Shown piece after piece: positions 1 to 7,368 of a stretch of DNA of 64,000 nt. A program made the translations under genes and the position numbers. The notes under the pieces were generated by a model that was not told the origin of the DNA, did no database searches, and saw only the letters and a list, made by a program, of their open reading frames with translations. This stretch comes from JAGVSZ01 sp035456405. GTDB taxonomy: Bacteria > Pseudomonadota > Gammaproteobacteria > Burkholderiales > SG8-39. Every line of letters begins with the position of its first letter. Position 1 is the stretch's first letter. Where the stretch lies: assembly GCA_035456405.1 (NCBI GenBank), contig DATIDG010000089.1:1-64000 (forward strand). Reading direction: 5' to 3'.

Positions 1-2
1 CG

Positions 3-155
3 CTCGCGCGCGCGGCGCACCTCGCGAAGTTCCGGCGTTGCTGGCGCTACGGGCGCCCGGATGCCGATCCGGCGGTGGCCGAGCGGCTGATCGAAATGGT
101 GGACGCGCTCGATCGCCTCGACGACGTGCGGGCGCTGGCGGCGCCGCTGGCCTAG
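3..155 (+). CDS. C-terminal fragment of an unidentified protein
   Basis: An open frame enters from the left edge and stops at a TAG at 153-155, giving about 50 residues of a C-terminus. It is rich in Ala, Arg, Leu and Asp with an amphipathic helical look (segment ending in Asp-Asp-Val-Arg-Ala-Leu). No motif is recognisable, so no function is assigned. It converges on the folE gene, with only ten bases between the two stop codons. The frame could be chance in GC-rich DNA, but its codon pattern (G/C in third positions) fits coding. Confidence 0.45.
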   Translation, partial: LARAAHLAKFRRCWRYGRPDADPAVAERLIEMVDALDRLDDVRALAAPLA

Positions 156-165
156 AGCGCCTCGC

Positions 166-858
166 TCACGGCCGCACGAGCTGCAGGAACTCCTTGCGCA
201 GCTCGGGGTTCTTAAGGAACGAGCCGCGCATGACGCTATTGGTCATGTGCGATTCGTCTTTCACGCCGCGCCAGTGCATGCAGAAGTGATCGGCCTCGAG
301 CACGATCGCCAATCCGTCCGGCTTGAGCCGCCCCTCGATCAGGTCCGCGAGCTGGATGACTGCCTCCTCCTGGATCTGCGGCCGGCTCATGATCCAGTCG
401 GCGAGGCGCGAGTACTTCGAGAGCCCAACCAGGTTCGAGCGCTCGTTGGGCAGCACGCCGATCCACAGCTTGCCGAGGATCGGCACGAGGTGGTGCGAGC
501 AGGCGCTGCGGACCGTGATCGGCCCGACGATCATCAGCTCGCTGAGCCGCTCGGCGTTCGGGAACTCGGTCACCGGGGGCATCGGATGGTAGCGGCCCTT
601 GAACACCTCGTGCAGGAACATCCGGGCGACGCGCCGCGCGGTGCCGCGCGTGTTGTGATCGGCCTCGGTGTCGATCACCAGCGCCTCGAGCAGTGCCTGC
701 ATGCGCCCGGCGACCTCGTCCTCGAGCTCCGCGAGCTCCGCCTTGCCGTCGATGTACTCGGCGATGTTGTCGTTGGCGTGAATGCGGCGACCCGCGGCGG
801 CAATACGCGCCCGGATGCGGGCGGAGGCGGCAGACAGCGGCGGCTTCGATTGGGCCAT
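166..858 (-). CDS. folE: GTP cyclohydrolase I
   Basis: Converts GTP to 7,8-dihydroneopterin triphosphate, the first step of tetrahydrofolate (and queuosine) synthesis in the cytosol. The 230-residue product has the family's zinc ligands: Cys120, His122-His123 in a Ser-Ala-Cys-Ser-His-His motif, and Cys193 in His-Phe-Cys-Met-His-Trp-Arg-Gly. Many enzymes have Cys-Glu-His-His; the Ser at 121 is common in a proteobacterial subgroup from what I recall. The start was chosen because an AGGAGGA ribosome site lies a few bases before the ATG at 858; the upstream in-frame extension has no such site and would overlap the preceding small gene. It is second in a two-gene unit with the 51-residue Cys-rich protein, 26 bases apart. 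Confidence 0.93.
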   Translation of the reverse strand: MAQSKPPLSAASARIRARIAAAGRRIHANDNIAEYIDGKAELAELEDEVAGRMQALLEALVIDTEADHNTRGTARRVARMFLHEVFKGRYHPMPPVTEFPNAERLSELMIVGPITVRSACSHHLVPILGKLWIGVLPNERSNLVGLSKYSRLADWIMSRPQIQEEAVIQLADLIEGRLKPDGLAIVLEADHFCMHWRGVKDESHMTNSVMRGSFLKNPELRKEFLQLVRP

Positions 859-884
859 CGGATCCTCCTGTCCGGGAGGTCGGT

Positions 885-1040
885 CTACTTGTGCTTCTTC
901 GCGGGCGGCTTGGTTCGCGCCGACGGCTTTTTCGGCGGGGCGGACGGGTCGTAGTCCCCGATCACGGTCTTCAGGGGGCACACCGCGAACACCGGACACT
1001 TCTTGCAGCCTACGGCGATCGCGACGGGGCAGAGGGTCAT
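885..1040 (-). CDS. 51-residue Cys-rich small protein upstream of folE
   Basis: A short gene starting at an ATG at 1040 with a GAGGAG ribosome site about 8 bases upstream. The product begins Met-Thr-Leu-Cys-Pro and carries four cysteines in the order C-x8-C-x2-C-x5-C within the first 21 residues, two of them in Cys-Pro pairs, followed by a Lys/Pro/Ala-rich basic tail ending in His-Lys. Four clustered Cys suggest a small zinc or iron-sulfur site; this is inference, as I do not recognise a family. It lies 26 bases before folE on the same strand and is probably co-transcribed with it. Confidence 0.6.
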   Translation of the reverse strand: MTLCPVAIAVGCKKCPVFAVCPLKTVIGDYDPSAPPKKPSARTKPPAKKHK

Positions 1041-1090
1041 GGCGCGTCTCCTCGTGTCCGATGAACGGGAGACGAGCATACAGGAGCGGG

Positions 1091-1148
1091 CGCACGCCGG
1101 TGGCGTGCGTGACGGCAGGCGGAGGGGACCGCGCTGCGCGGCGCGGTC
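1091..1148. other. Two tandem perfect hairpins in the folE/Bug divergent gap
   Basis: Between the divergent small-protein/folE unit and the Bug gene, 1091-1109 forms an 8-bp stem (CGCACGCC/GGCGTGCG) with a GGT loop, and 1127-1148 forms another 8-bp stem (GACCGCGC/GCGCGGTC) with a 6-base loop. No T run follows either on either strand. They may be leader structures of the minus-strand unit or protein sites. The rest of the 236-base gap shows only a TAGAAT -10-like hexamer at 1244-1249 before the Bug gene. Confidence 0.4.
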
Positions 1149-1276
1149 AGTAGCGGCGGGCGGCTTCCCGTGCGGTACGCGCCTGGACGGCCTGTCGTGG
1201 CAGTCAAGATCCGGACGCCGCGCCGCGCAAATTGCTGCGCAGCTAGAATGCCGCCGAGCCACCCCGGGAGACCCCG

Positions 1277-2248
1277 ATGAGAAAGATGTCGCGCATCCTC
1301 GCCGCCCTCGCGCTTGCGGTCTTCGCCGGCGAGGCCGCCGCCCAGGCCTACCCGACCAAACCCATCCGCATCGTCGTGCCGTTCGCGCCGGGCGGCACCT
1401 CGGACGTCCTAGCGCGGCTGTACGCGCCGAAGATGCAGGAGAGCCTCGGCCAGCCGGTGATCGTCGACAACAAGCCCGGCGCGTCCGGCAACATCGGCGC
1501 GGACCTCGTTGCGAAGTCGCCGCCCGACGGCCACACGGTGGTGCTGATGGACGTCGGCAACCTGGTGATCACTCCGAGCGTGATGACGAACCTGCCGTTC
1601 GACATCATCGGGGACTTCGCGCCGGTCACGATCATCATGTACTCGCCGCACCTCCTCGCGGTGAATCCGTCGGTTCCTGTGAACTCGGTCGCGGAGCTCG
1701 TCAAGTACGCGAAAGCGAACCCCGGCAAGCTGAACTACGGCACCACCGGCCTCGGCAGCGCGCCGCACCTCGCGGGCGTGCTGTTCGCGCAGGGCCAGGG
1801 GGTGAGCTGGGTGGACATCCCGGGCAAGGGCGGCGCCGACTCGATCCTGCACGTCATGTCCGGCCAGGCCGACGTGCTCTTCAACGGCATGGTGGCGACG
1901 CTGCCGCACGTGAAGAGCGGCAAGCTGAAGCTCCTCGCCGTGTCGAGCGACAAGCGCGTGGCGGGCATCCCCGACACCCCGACCGTCGCGGAGGCGACCG
2001 GAATGCGCGACTTCAAGACCGGCACGTACCAGGGCGTGCTCGCCCCGGCCCGCACGCCGAAGCCGGTCGTGGACAAGCTGCACGCCGAGATCGCGCGCAT
2101 CAGCGCCCTGCCCGACGTGAAGGAGCGGCTCGTCGCCCTCGGCGCGGAGCCGATGCTGAACACGCCCGGCCAGTTCTCGGAATGGATGAAGAGCGAGTCG
2201 GCGAAGTGGGCCAAGGTGGTGAAGCAGGCCAACCTCAAGATCCAGTAG
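1277..2248 (+). CDS. Bug-family (TctC-like) periplasmic solute-binding protein
   Basis: A 323-residue exported receptor of the tripartite tricarboxylate transporter type. A signal peptide runs to about residue 23 (Ala-Ala-Ala-Gln-Ala). The mature part begins with the family hallmark Tyr-Pro-Thr-Lys-Pro-Ile-Arg and the Pro-Phe-Ala-Pro-Gly-Gly loop that contacts the ligand carboxylate. It has no tctA/tctB neighbours here; it is an orphan receptor, as is common for the greatly expanded Bug family of Burkholderiales, so the ligand cannot be inferred. A GGGAG ribosome site precedes the ATG. It is followed after 4 bases by the DUF456 gene on the same strand, which may simply be co-transcribed. Confidence 0.88.
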   Translation: MRKMSRILAALALAVFAGEAAAQAYPTKPIRIVVPFAPGGTSDVLARLYAPKMQESLGQPVIVDNKPGASGNIGADLVAKSPPDGHTVVLMDVGNLVITPSVMTNLPFDIIGDFAPVTIIMYSPHLLAVNPSVPVNSVAELVKYAKANPGKLNYGTTGLGSAPHLAGVLFAQGQGVSWVDIPGKGGADSILHVMSGQADVLFNGMVATLPHVKSGKLKLLAVSSDKRVAGIPDTPTVAEATGMRDFKTGTYQGVLAPARTPKPVVDKLHAEIARISALPDVKERLVALGAEPMLNTPGQFSEWMKSESAKWAKVVKQANLKIQ

Positions 2249-2252
2249 CGGC

Positions 2253-2735
2253 GTGACCATCGCCCTCTGGATCCTCGCCGTCCTCCTGATCGTCGCCGGC
2301 GTCGTCGGTACCGTGCTGCCGGCGCTGCCGGGCGCGATCCTCGTGTTCGCGGGCGTCGCGCTCGCCGCCTGGATCGACGACTTCGCGCGCATCTCGGGCT
2401 GGACGGTCGTCGTGCTTGGGGTGCTGACCCTGATCGCGTGGGCGACCGACTACGTTGCCGCGGCGGCGGGCGCGAAGAGGGCGGGCGCGAGCAGGCACGC
2501 GATCGTCGGGGCCGCGATCGGCACCGTCGCCGGCATCTTTACCGGGCTCGTGGGGCTCGTCTTCATGCCGCTCGTCGGCGCGGCGATCGGCGAGTTCCTC
2601 GCCCAGAAGGACGCGCTGCGTGCCGGGCGCGTCGGCGTGGCGACCTGGCTCGGCATGGTCGTCGGCACCGTGGTGAAGGTCGCGATCGTCTTCGTGATGG
2701 TCGGGATCTTCGTTGCGGCGCTGCTGATCGCCTAG
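2253..2735 (+). CDS. DUF456 family membrane protein
   Basis: A 160-residue hydrophobic protein with four or so membrane segments (about residues 2-40, 45-65, 85-115, 130-160). The pattern of a Gly-rich N-terminal helix with Leu-Pro-Ala-Leu-Pro-Gly, a central Thr-Asp-Tyr, and paired Gly-rich helices around Pro-Leu-Val-Gly-Ala matches the DUF456 family, whose function is unknown. Translation starts at a GTG only four bases after the Bug stop codon, so coupling is likely. No partner suggests a role. Confidence 0.8.
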   Translation: MTIALWILAVLLIVAGVVGTVLPALPGAILVFAGVALAAWIDDFARISGWTVVVLGVLTLIAWATDYVAAAAGAKRAGASRHAIVGAAIGTVAGIFTGLVGLVFMPLVGAAIGEFLAQKDALRAGRVGVATWLGMVVGTVVKVAIVFVMVGIFVAALLIA

Positions 2736-2772
2736 AACGTCATCTCACCGCCGTGAAGTCGCTTGAAGAAGC

Positions 2773-3195
2773 TCACCTTGCGGCGCGCTGCGGCAGCCCG
2801 TCGGTGATCTCGAACCACGGCGCCTTCGATGCCGTGAAAATGTGCAGGCTCGGCCGGATCCCCGGGTCGTCGTCGAGCGTGCCGATGGCGATGTCGAGCG
2901 CGTCCGGCCGGTCGTCAGTGATCCACTGCAGCGTCGCGCCGCACGTGGAACAGAACGTCCGCGTCACCGTCGGTGACGATCGGTACGACACGATCGAGCC
3001 CGCGGCCGACAGCAAAGCGAAGTCGCTCCGCTTCACGCTCGAGTAGGTCCCGAACGCCGCGCCGTGCGCCTTGCGGCACATCGCGCAGTGGCAATGGCTC
3101 ATCGCGCCGAGCGGGCCGCGGATCTCGAAGCGCACGGCGCCGCAGAGGCAGCTGCCGCGGATCGGTCGCACACCGGTTGCGTCGGGTGTCGTCAT
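2773..3195 (-). CDS. GFA/Mss4-like zinc-binding protein
   Basis: A 140-residue protein of the glutathione-dependent formaldehyde-activating (GFA) fold. Two zinc sites are visible: Cys16-x-Cys18 with Cys82-x2-Cys85 (Phe-Cys-Ser-Thr-Cys-Gly), and Cys35-x-Cys37-x2-Cys40 (His-Cys-His-Cys-Ala-Met-Cys). Most members have no proven enzymatic role; true formaldehyde-glutathione activity cannot be deduced. The gene is on the minus strand 33 bases downstream of the thioesterase gene, so the two probably share a transcript. Confidence 0.85.
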   Translation of the reverse strand: MTTPDATGVRPIRGSCLCGAVRFEIRGPLGAMSHCHCAMCRKAHGAAFGTYSSVKRSDFALLSAAGSIVSYRSSPTVTRTFCSTCGATLQWITDDRPDALDIAIGTLDDDPGIRPSLHIFTASKAPWFEITDGLPQRAAR

Positions 3196-3228
3196 GCGGC
3201 GCTCCTCCCGTGGCCGATTGGCGCCGGT

Positions 3229-3660
3229 TCAGCCGCGCCCGCGCAGGATCATCTGCGTGCAGCGGAAAAGCGCGATCGTCTTTCCGGTCCGCTCGGCCCG
3301 CACCTCGGCGTCCCAGACCTGCGTGGCCCGGCCCTTGTGCGCGGGCTTCGCCACGACGACGACGTCGCCCTCCAGCGTGGTGCCGAGAAAGTTCGACTTC
3401 AGCTCGATCGTCGTGAATCCGGCCGCGTCCTCGGGCAGGTTCCGCAGGGTCGCGTACCCGCACGCGGTGTCGGCGAGCGTGACGACGGCGCCCGCATGCA
3501 GGTACCCGTTCCACGCACACTTCTCCAGCGCGACCGGCATGCGCGCCCGCACTTCGTCGGGCTCGACGAGGAGGAACTCGATGCCGAGATGACCCGGCAG
3601 GTATTCCCTGCCGCGTTCGTTCCACTCTTCAAGCGTCTTCGGAATCGTCAGTCGTTCCAT
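3229..3660 (-). CDS. PaaI-type hotdog-fold thioesterase
   Basis: A 143-residue hotdog-fold protein, likely an acyl-CoA thioesterase. The central motif Asn-Gly-x-Leu-His-Ala-Gly-Ala (about residues 51-58) followed by Thr-Leu-Ala-Asp-Thr-Ala-Cys-Gly is the PaaI/YbgC-like active-site helix region. I start it at the ATG at 3660 because AAGGAG sits 7 bases upstream; an in-frame ATG four codons earlier overlaps that site. It heads a two-gene unit with the GFA-type protein. Substrate unknown; a fatty or aromatic acyl-CoA is the usual guess. Confidence 0.82.
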   Translation of the reverse strand: MERLTIPKTLEEWNERGREYLPGHLGIEFLLVEPDEVRARMPVALEKCAWNGYLHAGAVVTLADTACGYATLRNLPEDAAGFTTIELKSNFLGTTLEGDVVVVAKPAHKGRATQVWDAEVRAERTGKTIALFRCTQMILRGRG

Positions 3661-3739
3661 CGCGCGCTCCTTCATGCATCGCCGTTCCGCGCCAGCCCGA
3701 ATGGTCCGGGCACCTCGAGCAGGTGGGCATGGTACGCGA

Positions 3740-3900
3740 AGGTATCGCGCCCCCGCGCGGGTACTGGAGACGAGCGCGCAATCGATCGCGCACGTCGCGG
3801 CGGGGCTCGGTACGAATCGGAGGCCGCGTTCAACCGCGCGTTCAAGCGCGGGTTCGCCTTGCGCCGGCATGGACCGGATCCCCGAGACTTCCTGGGGCGG
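3740..3900 (+). pseudogene. Decayed C-terminal fragment of an AraC-family regulator
   Basis: The gap between the thioesterase and the alpha/beta hydrolase holds a relic. In one frame (3758-3810) it reads Arg-Val-Leu-Glu-Thr-Ser-Ala-Gln-Ser-Ile-Ala-His-Val-Ala-Ala-Gly-Leu-Gly; a one-base loss at 3810/3811 shifts to the frame that reads Tyr-Glu-Ser-Glu-Ala-Ala-Phe-Asn-Arg-Ala-Phe-Lys-Arg-Gly-Phe. Joined, this is the second helix-turn-helix of AraC/XylS proteins (Ser-Ile-x-x-Val-Ala-x-x-x-Gly-Tyr-x-Ser-Glu-x-x-Phe-x-Arg-Ala-Phe-Lys-Arg). The N-terminal part of the protein is absent, since the thioesterase gene begins 80-100 bases away. Not expected to be functional. Confidence 0.65.
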
Positions 3901-3935
3901 GATTCTTTCGAGGGTCGCCGGAGCAGCCGAAGGAA

Positions 3936-4829
3936 CTATTCGGCTTCGCGCCCTCCCGGGTCGAGGAACGCACGAATGAGCGCGTTCACGCGCTCCGGCT
4001 GTTCGTGGATGACCCAGTGCGTGCCTTCCGGGATGCGCTCGATGCGGAGATCGGGCACGCATTCGTCGAGCCCGTCGAGGAGGCTCGGCAACAGGAAATC
4101 GTCGCGCATGCCCCAGATCACGAGCGTCGGCACGCGCACCACGAAGTCCCTCGGGTCGAGCTTCAGTCGCGCGGCGCCGAGGTCGTTCCCGGTCGGCGGA
4201 TAAAAGGGCGAGGCGCGATACCAGTTGAGCATGCAGGAAAGCGCGCCCGGCTGCGCCCACGCTTCCAGGTAAGCGCGACGCTCGTCCGACCCGGCATTCC
4301 AGGCATCGACGGACATGCGTGCGAGCCGGCGGTACTTGTCCTCCGACATGACGCGCTCGGCCTTCGCGTCGCGGAAGAGATTCATGTAGCTCGATGCCCG
4401 CTGGTGCACCGGATTGCCGCCCAGCTCGCGCGCGAACGCGATGGGGTGCGGCGCGTTGACGATGACGAGCTTGTCGAGCATCTCGGGATGCGCGATCGCG
4501 AAGCTCCACGCGATCGCCCCGCCCCAGTCGTGGGCGACGAGCGCGAACCTCTCCCGGCCGAGGGCGAGCGCGAGCGCCCGGACGTCGGCAATCAGGTGCT
4601 TCGCCTTGTACGCATCGACGCCCGCCGGTTTGTCGGAGAGGTTGTGGCCGCGCTGGTCGGGCGCGACCGCGAGCCGGTCGCGCCCGAACTCGGCGAGCTG
4701 CGCCCACCACGCGTACCAGAACTCGGGGAACCCGTGCAGGAAGAGGACGAGCGGTCCGCTGCCGGCGGCGGCGTAGTGCAATCGGATGCCGTTCGCGTCC
4801 GCGTAGTGATGGCTGATCGCGACGGTCAC
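3936..4829 (-). CDS. Alpha/beta hydrolase, epoxide hydrolase / dehalogenase type
   Basis: A 297-residue cytosolic hydrolase. The oxyanion motif His32-Gly-Phe-Pro-Glu and the nucleophile elbow His-Asp101-Trp-Gly-Gly are those of soluble epoxide hydrolases and haloalkane/fluoroacetate dehalogenases, which use Asp instead of Ser. A C-terminal Gly-Thr-His-Trp supplies the catalytic histidine. Epoxide hydrolase is the likelier activity; a dehalogenase is possible. Start is a GTG at 4829, 13 bases after the stop of the DUF4124-like gene, with no clear ribosome site, so coupled translation is probable. The decayed AraC fragment lies just downstream. Confidence 0.82.
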   Translation of the reverse strand: MTVAISHHYADANGIRLHYAAAGSGPLVLFLHGFPEFWYAWWAQLAEFGRDRLAVAPDQRGHNLSDKPAGVDAYKAKHLIADVRALALALGRERFALVAHDWGGAIAWSFAIAHPEMLDKLVIVNAPHPIAFARELGGNPVHQRASSYMNLFRDAKAERVMSEDKYRRLARMSVDAWNAGSDERRAYLEAWAQPGALSCMLNWYRASPFYPPTGNDLGAARLKLDPRDFVVRVPTLVIWGMRDDFLLPSLLDGLDECVPDLRIERIPEGTHWVIHEQPERVNALIRAFLDPGGREAE

Positions 4830-4842
4830 GCGGTCCGCGTCG

Positions 4843-5388
4843 TCAGCACAGCCCGCGCGCGCACTGGACGATCCGGTCGCCCATGAAGCGCAACAGCTCG
4901 CCGGCGAATTCGACTTGCGCGTTCGGGTCCTTGAGCGCCTGCGCGAAGCCGTCGGAGCAGAGCTCGAGCGCGCGGTCGCGCTCGACTTCGCGCCCCTTGC
5001 GGCCCGCCGGGTCGAGCCGGTCGAGGCGGGTCTCGATGCTGACGACGTCGCCCAGCCGGGCGAGAAAGCGTTCCCTGCCTGCGGGCGTGCCGACGTTCGG
5101 CGCCTCGGCGACGAGCTGCTGCAGCAAGAGTACGCGCTGGCGGTCCATCTCGAACGCGTTCGGCGGCAGCGTCGCTCCCGGCTTCGCGGGGGGCGCGGCG
5201 GCCGTCGCCTGTGGGGGGAAGGCCGCAGGCGTGGCCGCGGCGGGCGGCTGCTGGACATTCTTCGTTCCCGGCGGCGGGATGTTCGTGAGCTTCATCTGGC
5301 CCGTGATCGGGTCGCGATAGCGGTACAGCTCCGCGGCCGCCGGCGCCATGAGCGCCGCGAGCGTCAGGACCAGCAACATCCGCGTCAT
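4843..5388 (-). CDS. DUF4124-like secreted protein
   Basis: A 181-residue exported protein of unknown function. A signal peptide (about residues 1-18, ending Ala-Pro-Ala-Ala-Ala) precedes a DUF4124-like segment, Leu-Tyr-Arg-Tyr-Arg-Asp-Pro-x4-Lys-Leu-Thr-Asn-Ile-Pro-Pro-Pro. An Ala/Pro linker (about 45-80) and a helical C-terminal half follow with two cysteines near the end. The ATG at 5388 is preceded by GAGGGG. It sits 10 bases after the SDR gene stop and 13 before the hydrolase start, so the three genes look like one transcript, though no shared role is evident. Confidence 0.7.
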   Translation of the reverse strand: MTRMLLVLTLAALMAPAAAELYRYRDPITGQMKLTNIPPPGTKNVQQPPAAATPAAFPPQATAAAPPAKPGATLPPNAFEMDRQRVLLLQQLVAEAPNVGTPAGRERFLARLGDVVSIETRLDRLDPAGRKGREVERDRALELCSDGFAQALKDPNAQVEFAGELLRFMGDRIVQCARGLC

Positions 5389-5398
5389 CGGACACCCC

Positions 5399-6229
5399 TC
5401 AGTCCAGGAAGAGGTCCACCAGGAACTTGTTGTTGCCGGGCACGACGGCGTACTTGCCGAGATCGGTGACGCCTTCGGCGGCCAGCACCTGCTCGTCGAT
5501 GTAGAAGTTGCCGGTGTGCTTGCGCGCATCGCGGTTGAAGATGGCGTACGCCGTGTCGGCGAGGATTTCGGGCTTGCGGCAAAGCTTCGGGTCGACGCCA
5601 GGCAGCATCGCCAGCGCGGCCGTGGCGATCACGGTGCGCGGCCACAGGGCGTTCACTGCCACGCCGTCGGCCCGCAGCTCCTCGGCCACGCCGAGCACGC
5701 ACATGCTCATGCCGTACTTCGCCATCGTGTAGGCGACGTGGTTCTTGAACCACCGCGGGTTCAGGTTGAGCGGCGGCGAGAGGTTGAGGATGTGCGGGTT
5801 GCGGCCGGCCCGCGCCGCCGCCCTCAGGAACGGGATGCACGCTTGCGACACGCAGAAGGTCCCGCGCACGTTCACGCCGAACATTAGGTCGAAGCGCTTC
5901 ATCGGCGTCTCGAGAGTGCTGGTGAGACTGATCGCGCTCGCGTTGTTGACGAGGATGTCGATGCCGCCGAAGTGCTCCGCGCAGCGTTTCGCCGCCGCGG
6001 CCACGCCGGCGTCGTCGCGGATGTCGCACGGTATCGGCAGCGCCTGCCCGCCCGCCTGCGCGATCTCCTCGGCCGCGGTGTAGATCGTGCCGGGCAGCTT
6101 CGGATTCGGCTGCTCGGTCTTCGCGACGACGGCGACGTTTGCCCCGTCCTGCGCCGCGCGCTTCCCGATCGCGAGGCCGATGCCGCGCGATGCGCCGGTG
6201 ATGAAGACGGTCTTGCCTTTGAGGCTCAT
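5399..6229 (-). CDS. Short-chain dehydrogenase, HSDL2-like
   Basis: A 276-residue SDR. The N-terminal nucleotide site reads Thr-Gly-Ala-Ser-Arg-Gly-Ile-Gly, followed by Asn-Asn-Ala-Ser and the catalytic Tyr-Thr-Met-Ala-Lys. The long insert Glu-Gln-Pro-Asn-Pro-Lys-Leu-Pro-Gly-Thr-Ile near residue 40-50 and the Pro-Arg-Thr-Val-Ile-Ala-Thr loop are typical of the hydroxysteroid-dehydrogenase-like-2 group, thought to act on lipid or acyl substrates. The ATG follows a GGAGCTAACC ribosome site. Substrate unknown. Confidence 0.85.
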   Translation of the reverse strand: MSLKGKTVFITGASRGIGLAIGKRAAQDGANVAVVAKTEQPNPKLPGTIYTAAEEIAQAGGQALPIPCDIRDDAGVAAAAKRCAEHFGGIDILVNNASAISLTSTLETPMKRFDLMFGVNVRGTFCVSQACIPFLRAAARAGRNPHILNLSPPLNLNPRWFKNHVAYTMAKYGMSMCVLGVAEELRADGVAVNALWPRTVIATAALAMLPGVDPKLCRKPEILADTAYAIFNRDARKHTGNFYIDEQVLAAEGVTDLGKYAVVPGNNKFLVDLFLD

Positions 6230-6259
6230 GGTTAGCTCCTTTCGAGGACGGCAACCATT

Positions 6260-6574
6260 CTAGGCCAGTACCCACTGCGCCACCCATAGCGCGACCATGC
6301 CGCCGGCGATGGTCCACGCGATGCTTCGGGTGAGCCGCGCCACCACGACTGCGGCCAATGCGGCAATCAGGCGCGGGTTGTCGAGTCCCAGATGGAGGAC
6401 GTCGTCGCGCATCAGCACCGGCGGCAGGACGATTGCCGCGAACACAGCCGGCGGCACGAAGCGCAGCGCCTCGCGGAAACGCTCCGGGACGGCGTGCGGC
6501 TTCAGGGTGCCGAGAAACGAGAAGCGCAGCACGAACGTCACCGCCGCCGTCGCGAGGATCATCGCCCAGACCAT
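6260..6574 (-). CDS. azlD: AzlD family branched-chain amino acid exporter subunit
   Basis: A 104-residue membrane protein with three to four hydrophobic segments, the small partner of AzlC in LIV-E type exporters. The N-terminus Met-Val-Trp-Ala-Met-Ile-Leu-Ala-Thr-Ala-Ala-Val-Thr-Phe-x-x-Arg is characteristic. In this genome the gene does not overlap azlC as is usual; its start has been displaced 78 bases downstream by a duplication of the start region (see the repeat at 6559-6651). The ribosome site before the ATG at 6574 is weak. Confidence 0.82.
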   Translation of the reverse strand: MVWAMILATAAVTFVLRFSFLGTLKPHAVPERFREALRFVPPAVFAAIVLPPVLMRDDVLHLGLDNPRLIAALAAVVVARLTRSIAWTIAGGMVALWVAQWVLA

Positions 6575-6651
6575 AGGACCGCGCGCCGCGCTCCGCACCC
6601 TCGCGGCGCGCTGCTACCTCTCCCCTCGGTTCAAAGTCATCGCCCAGACCA
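6559..6651. repeat. 15-base direct repeat that duplicates the azlD start
   Basis: The 15 bases TCATCGCCCAGACCA occur at 6559-6573 and again at 6637-6651, exactly 78 bases apart. On the minus strand both copies encode the Val-Trp-Ala-Met N-terminus of AzlD. The upstream copy overlaps the end of azlC, where azlD normally begins, but runs into a TAG after 13 codons (ending at 6614). The downstream copy begins the intact gene. Confidence 0.75.
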
Positions 6652-7350
6652 CTTGACCTCCAGGGCCTGCCACGCCATCCCGGCGGCGATGCCCACCAGC
6701 GCCGCGGCGACGAGACCCAGGCGCATCGGCAGGTAGGTCGTGACGAGCGCCGCACCGCCGCCCACGAGCGCGGCCACGACCCCCGGCCGGTCGTGCAGCA
6801 CTGCCATCAGCAGCGCCAGGAACGTGAGCGCAAAGGTGAAGTCGAGCCCCCAGTGCGGCGGCACCTGCGCGCCGACGAGGACGCCCGCGGCGACTGCGAG
6901 TTGCCACACGACCCATGAGATCACGCCGCCGCCGACGATGTACCAGTGCGGGTTGCCCCGGTCCGGATGGTGCGTGAACTCGACGACCGCCAGCGCATAG
7001 GCGTGGTCGGTGAGGAAATACGAAACGGCGAGCTTCCAGCGCAGCGGCACGTGGGCGAGCAGCGGCGCGAGGCCGGCGCTGTACATGACGAGCCGCAGGC
7101 TGAGCACCGCCGCGGTGGCAACGATCACCGCGAGCGGCGCCCCGGCCGCGTAGAGCTGCGCGCTCACGACGTGGACGATGCCGCTGAACGTCGCGACAGA
7201 CATCGCCATCGTCTCGATCGGCGTGAGGCCGGCGGCAGTGCTCACCACGCCGGTGACCATGCCGAACGGCACGACGCCGATGAGCGGCGGCGTCATCGCC
7301 CGCATTCCCGCGACGAAGCGGGCGCGGATCGCGTCAGCCGGCTCGAACAA
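6637..7350 (-). CDS. azlC: AzlC family branched-chain amino acid exporter, large subunit
   Basis: A roughly 237-residue inner-membrane protein with six or more helices. The early Pro-Leu-Ile-Gly-Val-Val-Pro-Phe-Gly-Met and the Ser-Leu-Arg-x-x-x-Tyr-Ser-Ala motif are AzlC signatures. With AzlD it forms an exporter known for branched-chain amino acids. The start is uncertain: a TTG at 7350 lies 18 bases after the TRAP permease stop; an ATG at 7305 would also leave the family domain intact. The position directly behind dctM puts azlCD at the distal end of the proposed sulfonate operon. Confidence 0.85.
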   Translation of the reverse strand: MFEPADAIRARFVAGMRAMTPPLIGVVPFGMVTGVVSTAAGLTPIETMAMSVATFSGIVHVVSAQLYAAGAPLAVIVATAAVLSLRLVMYSAGLAPLLAHVPLRWKLAVSYFLTDHAYALAVVEFTHHPDRGNPHWYIVGGGVISWVVWQLAVAAGVLVGAQVPPHWGLDFTFALTFLALLMAVLHDRPGVVAALVGGGAALVTTYLPMRLGLVAAALVGIAAGMAWQALEVKWSGR

Positions 7351-7368
7351 CGCGCCGCCGCGCCGCCG

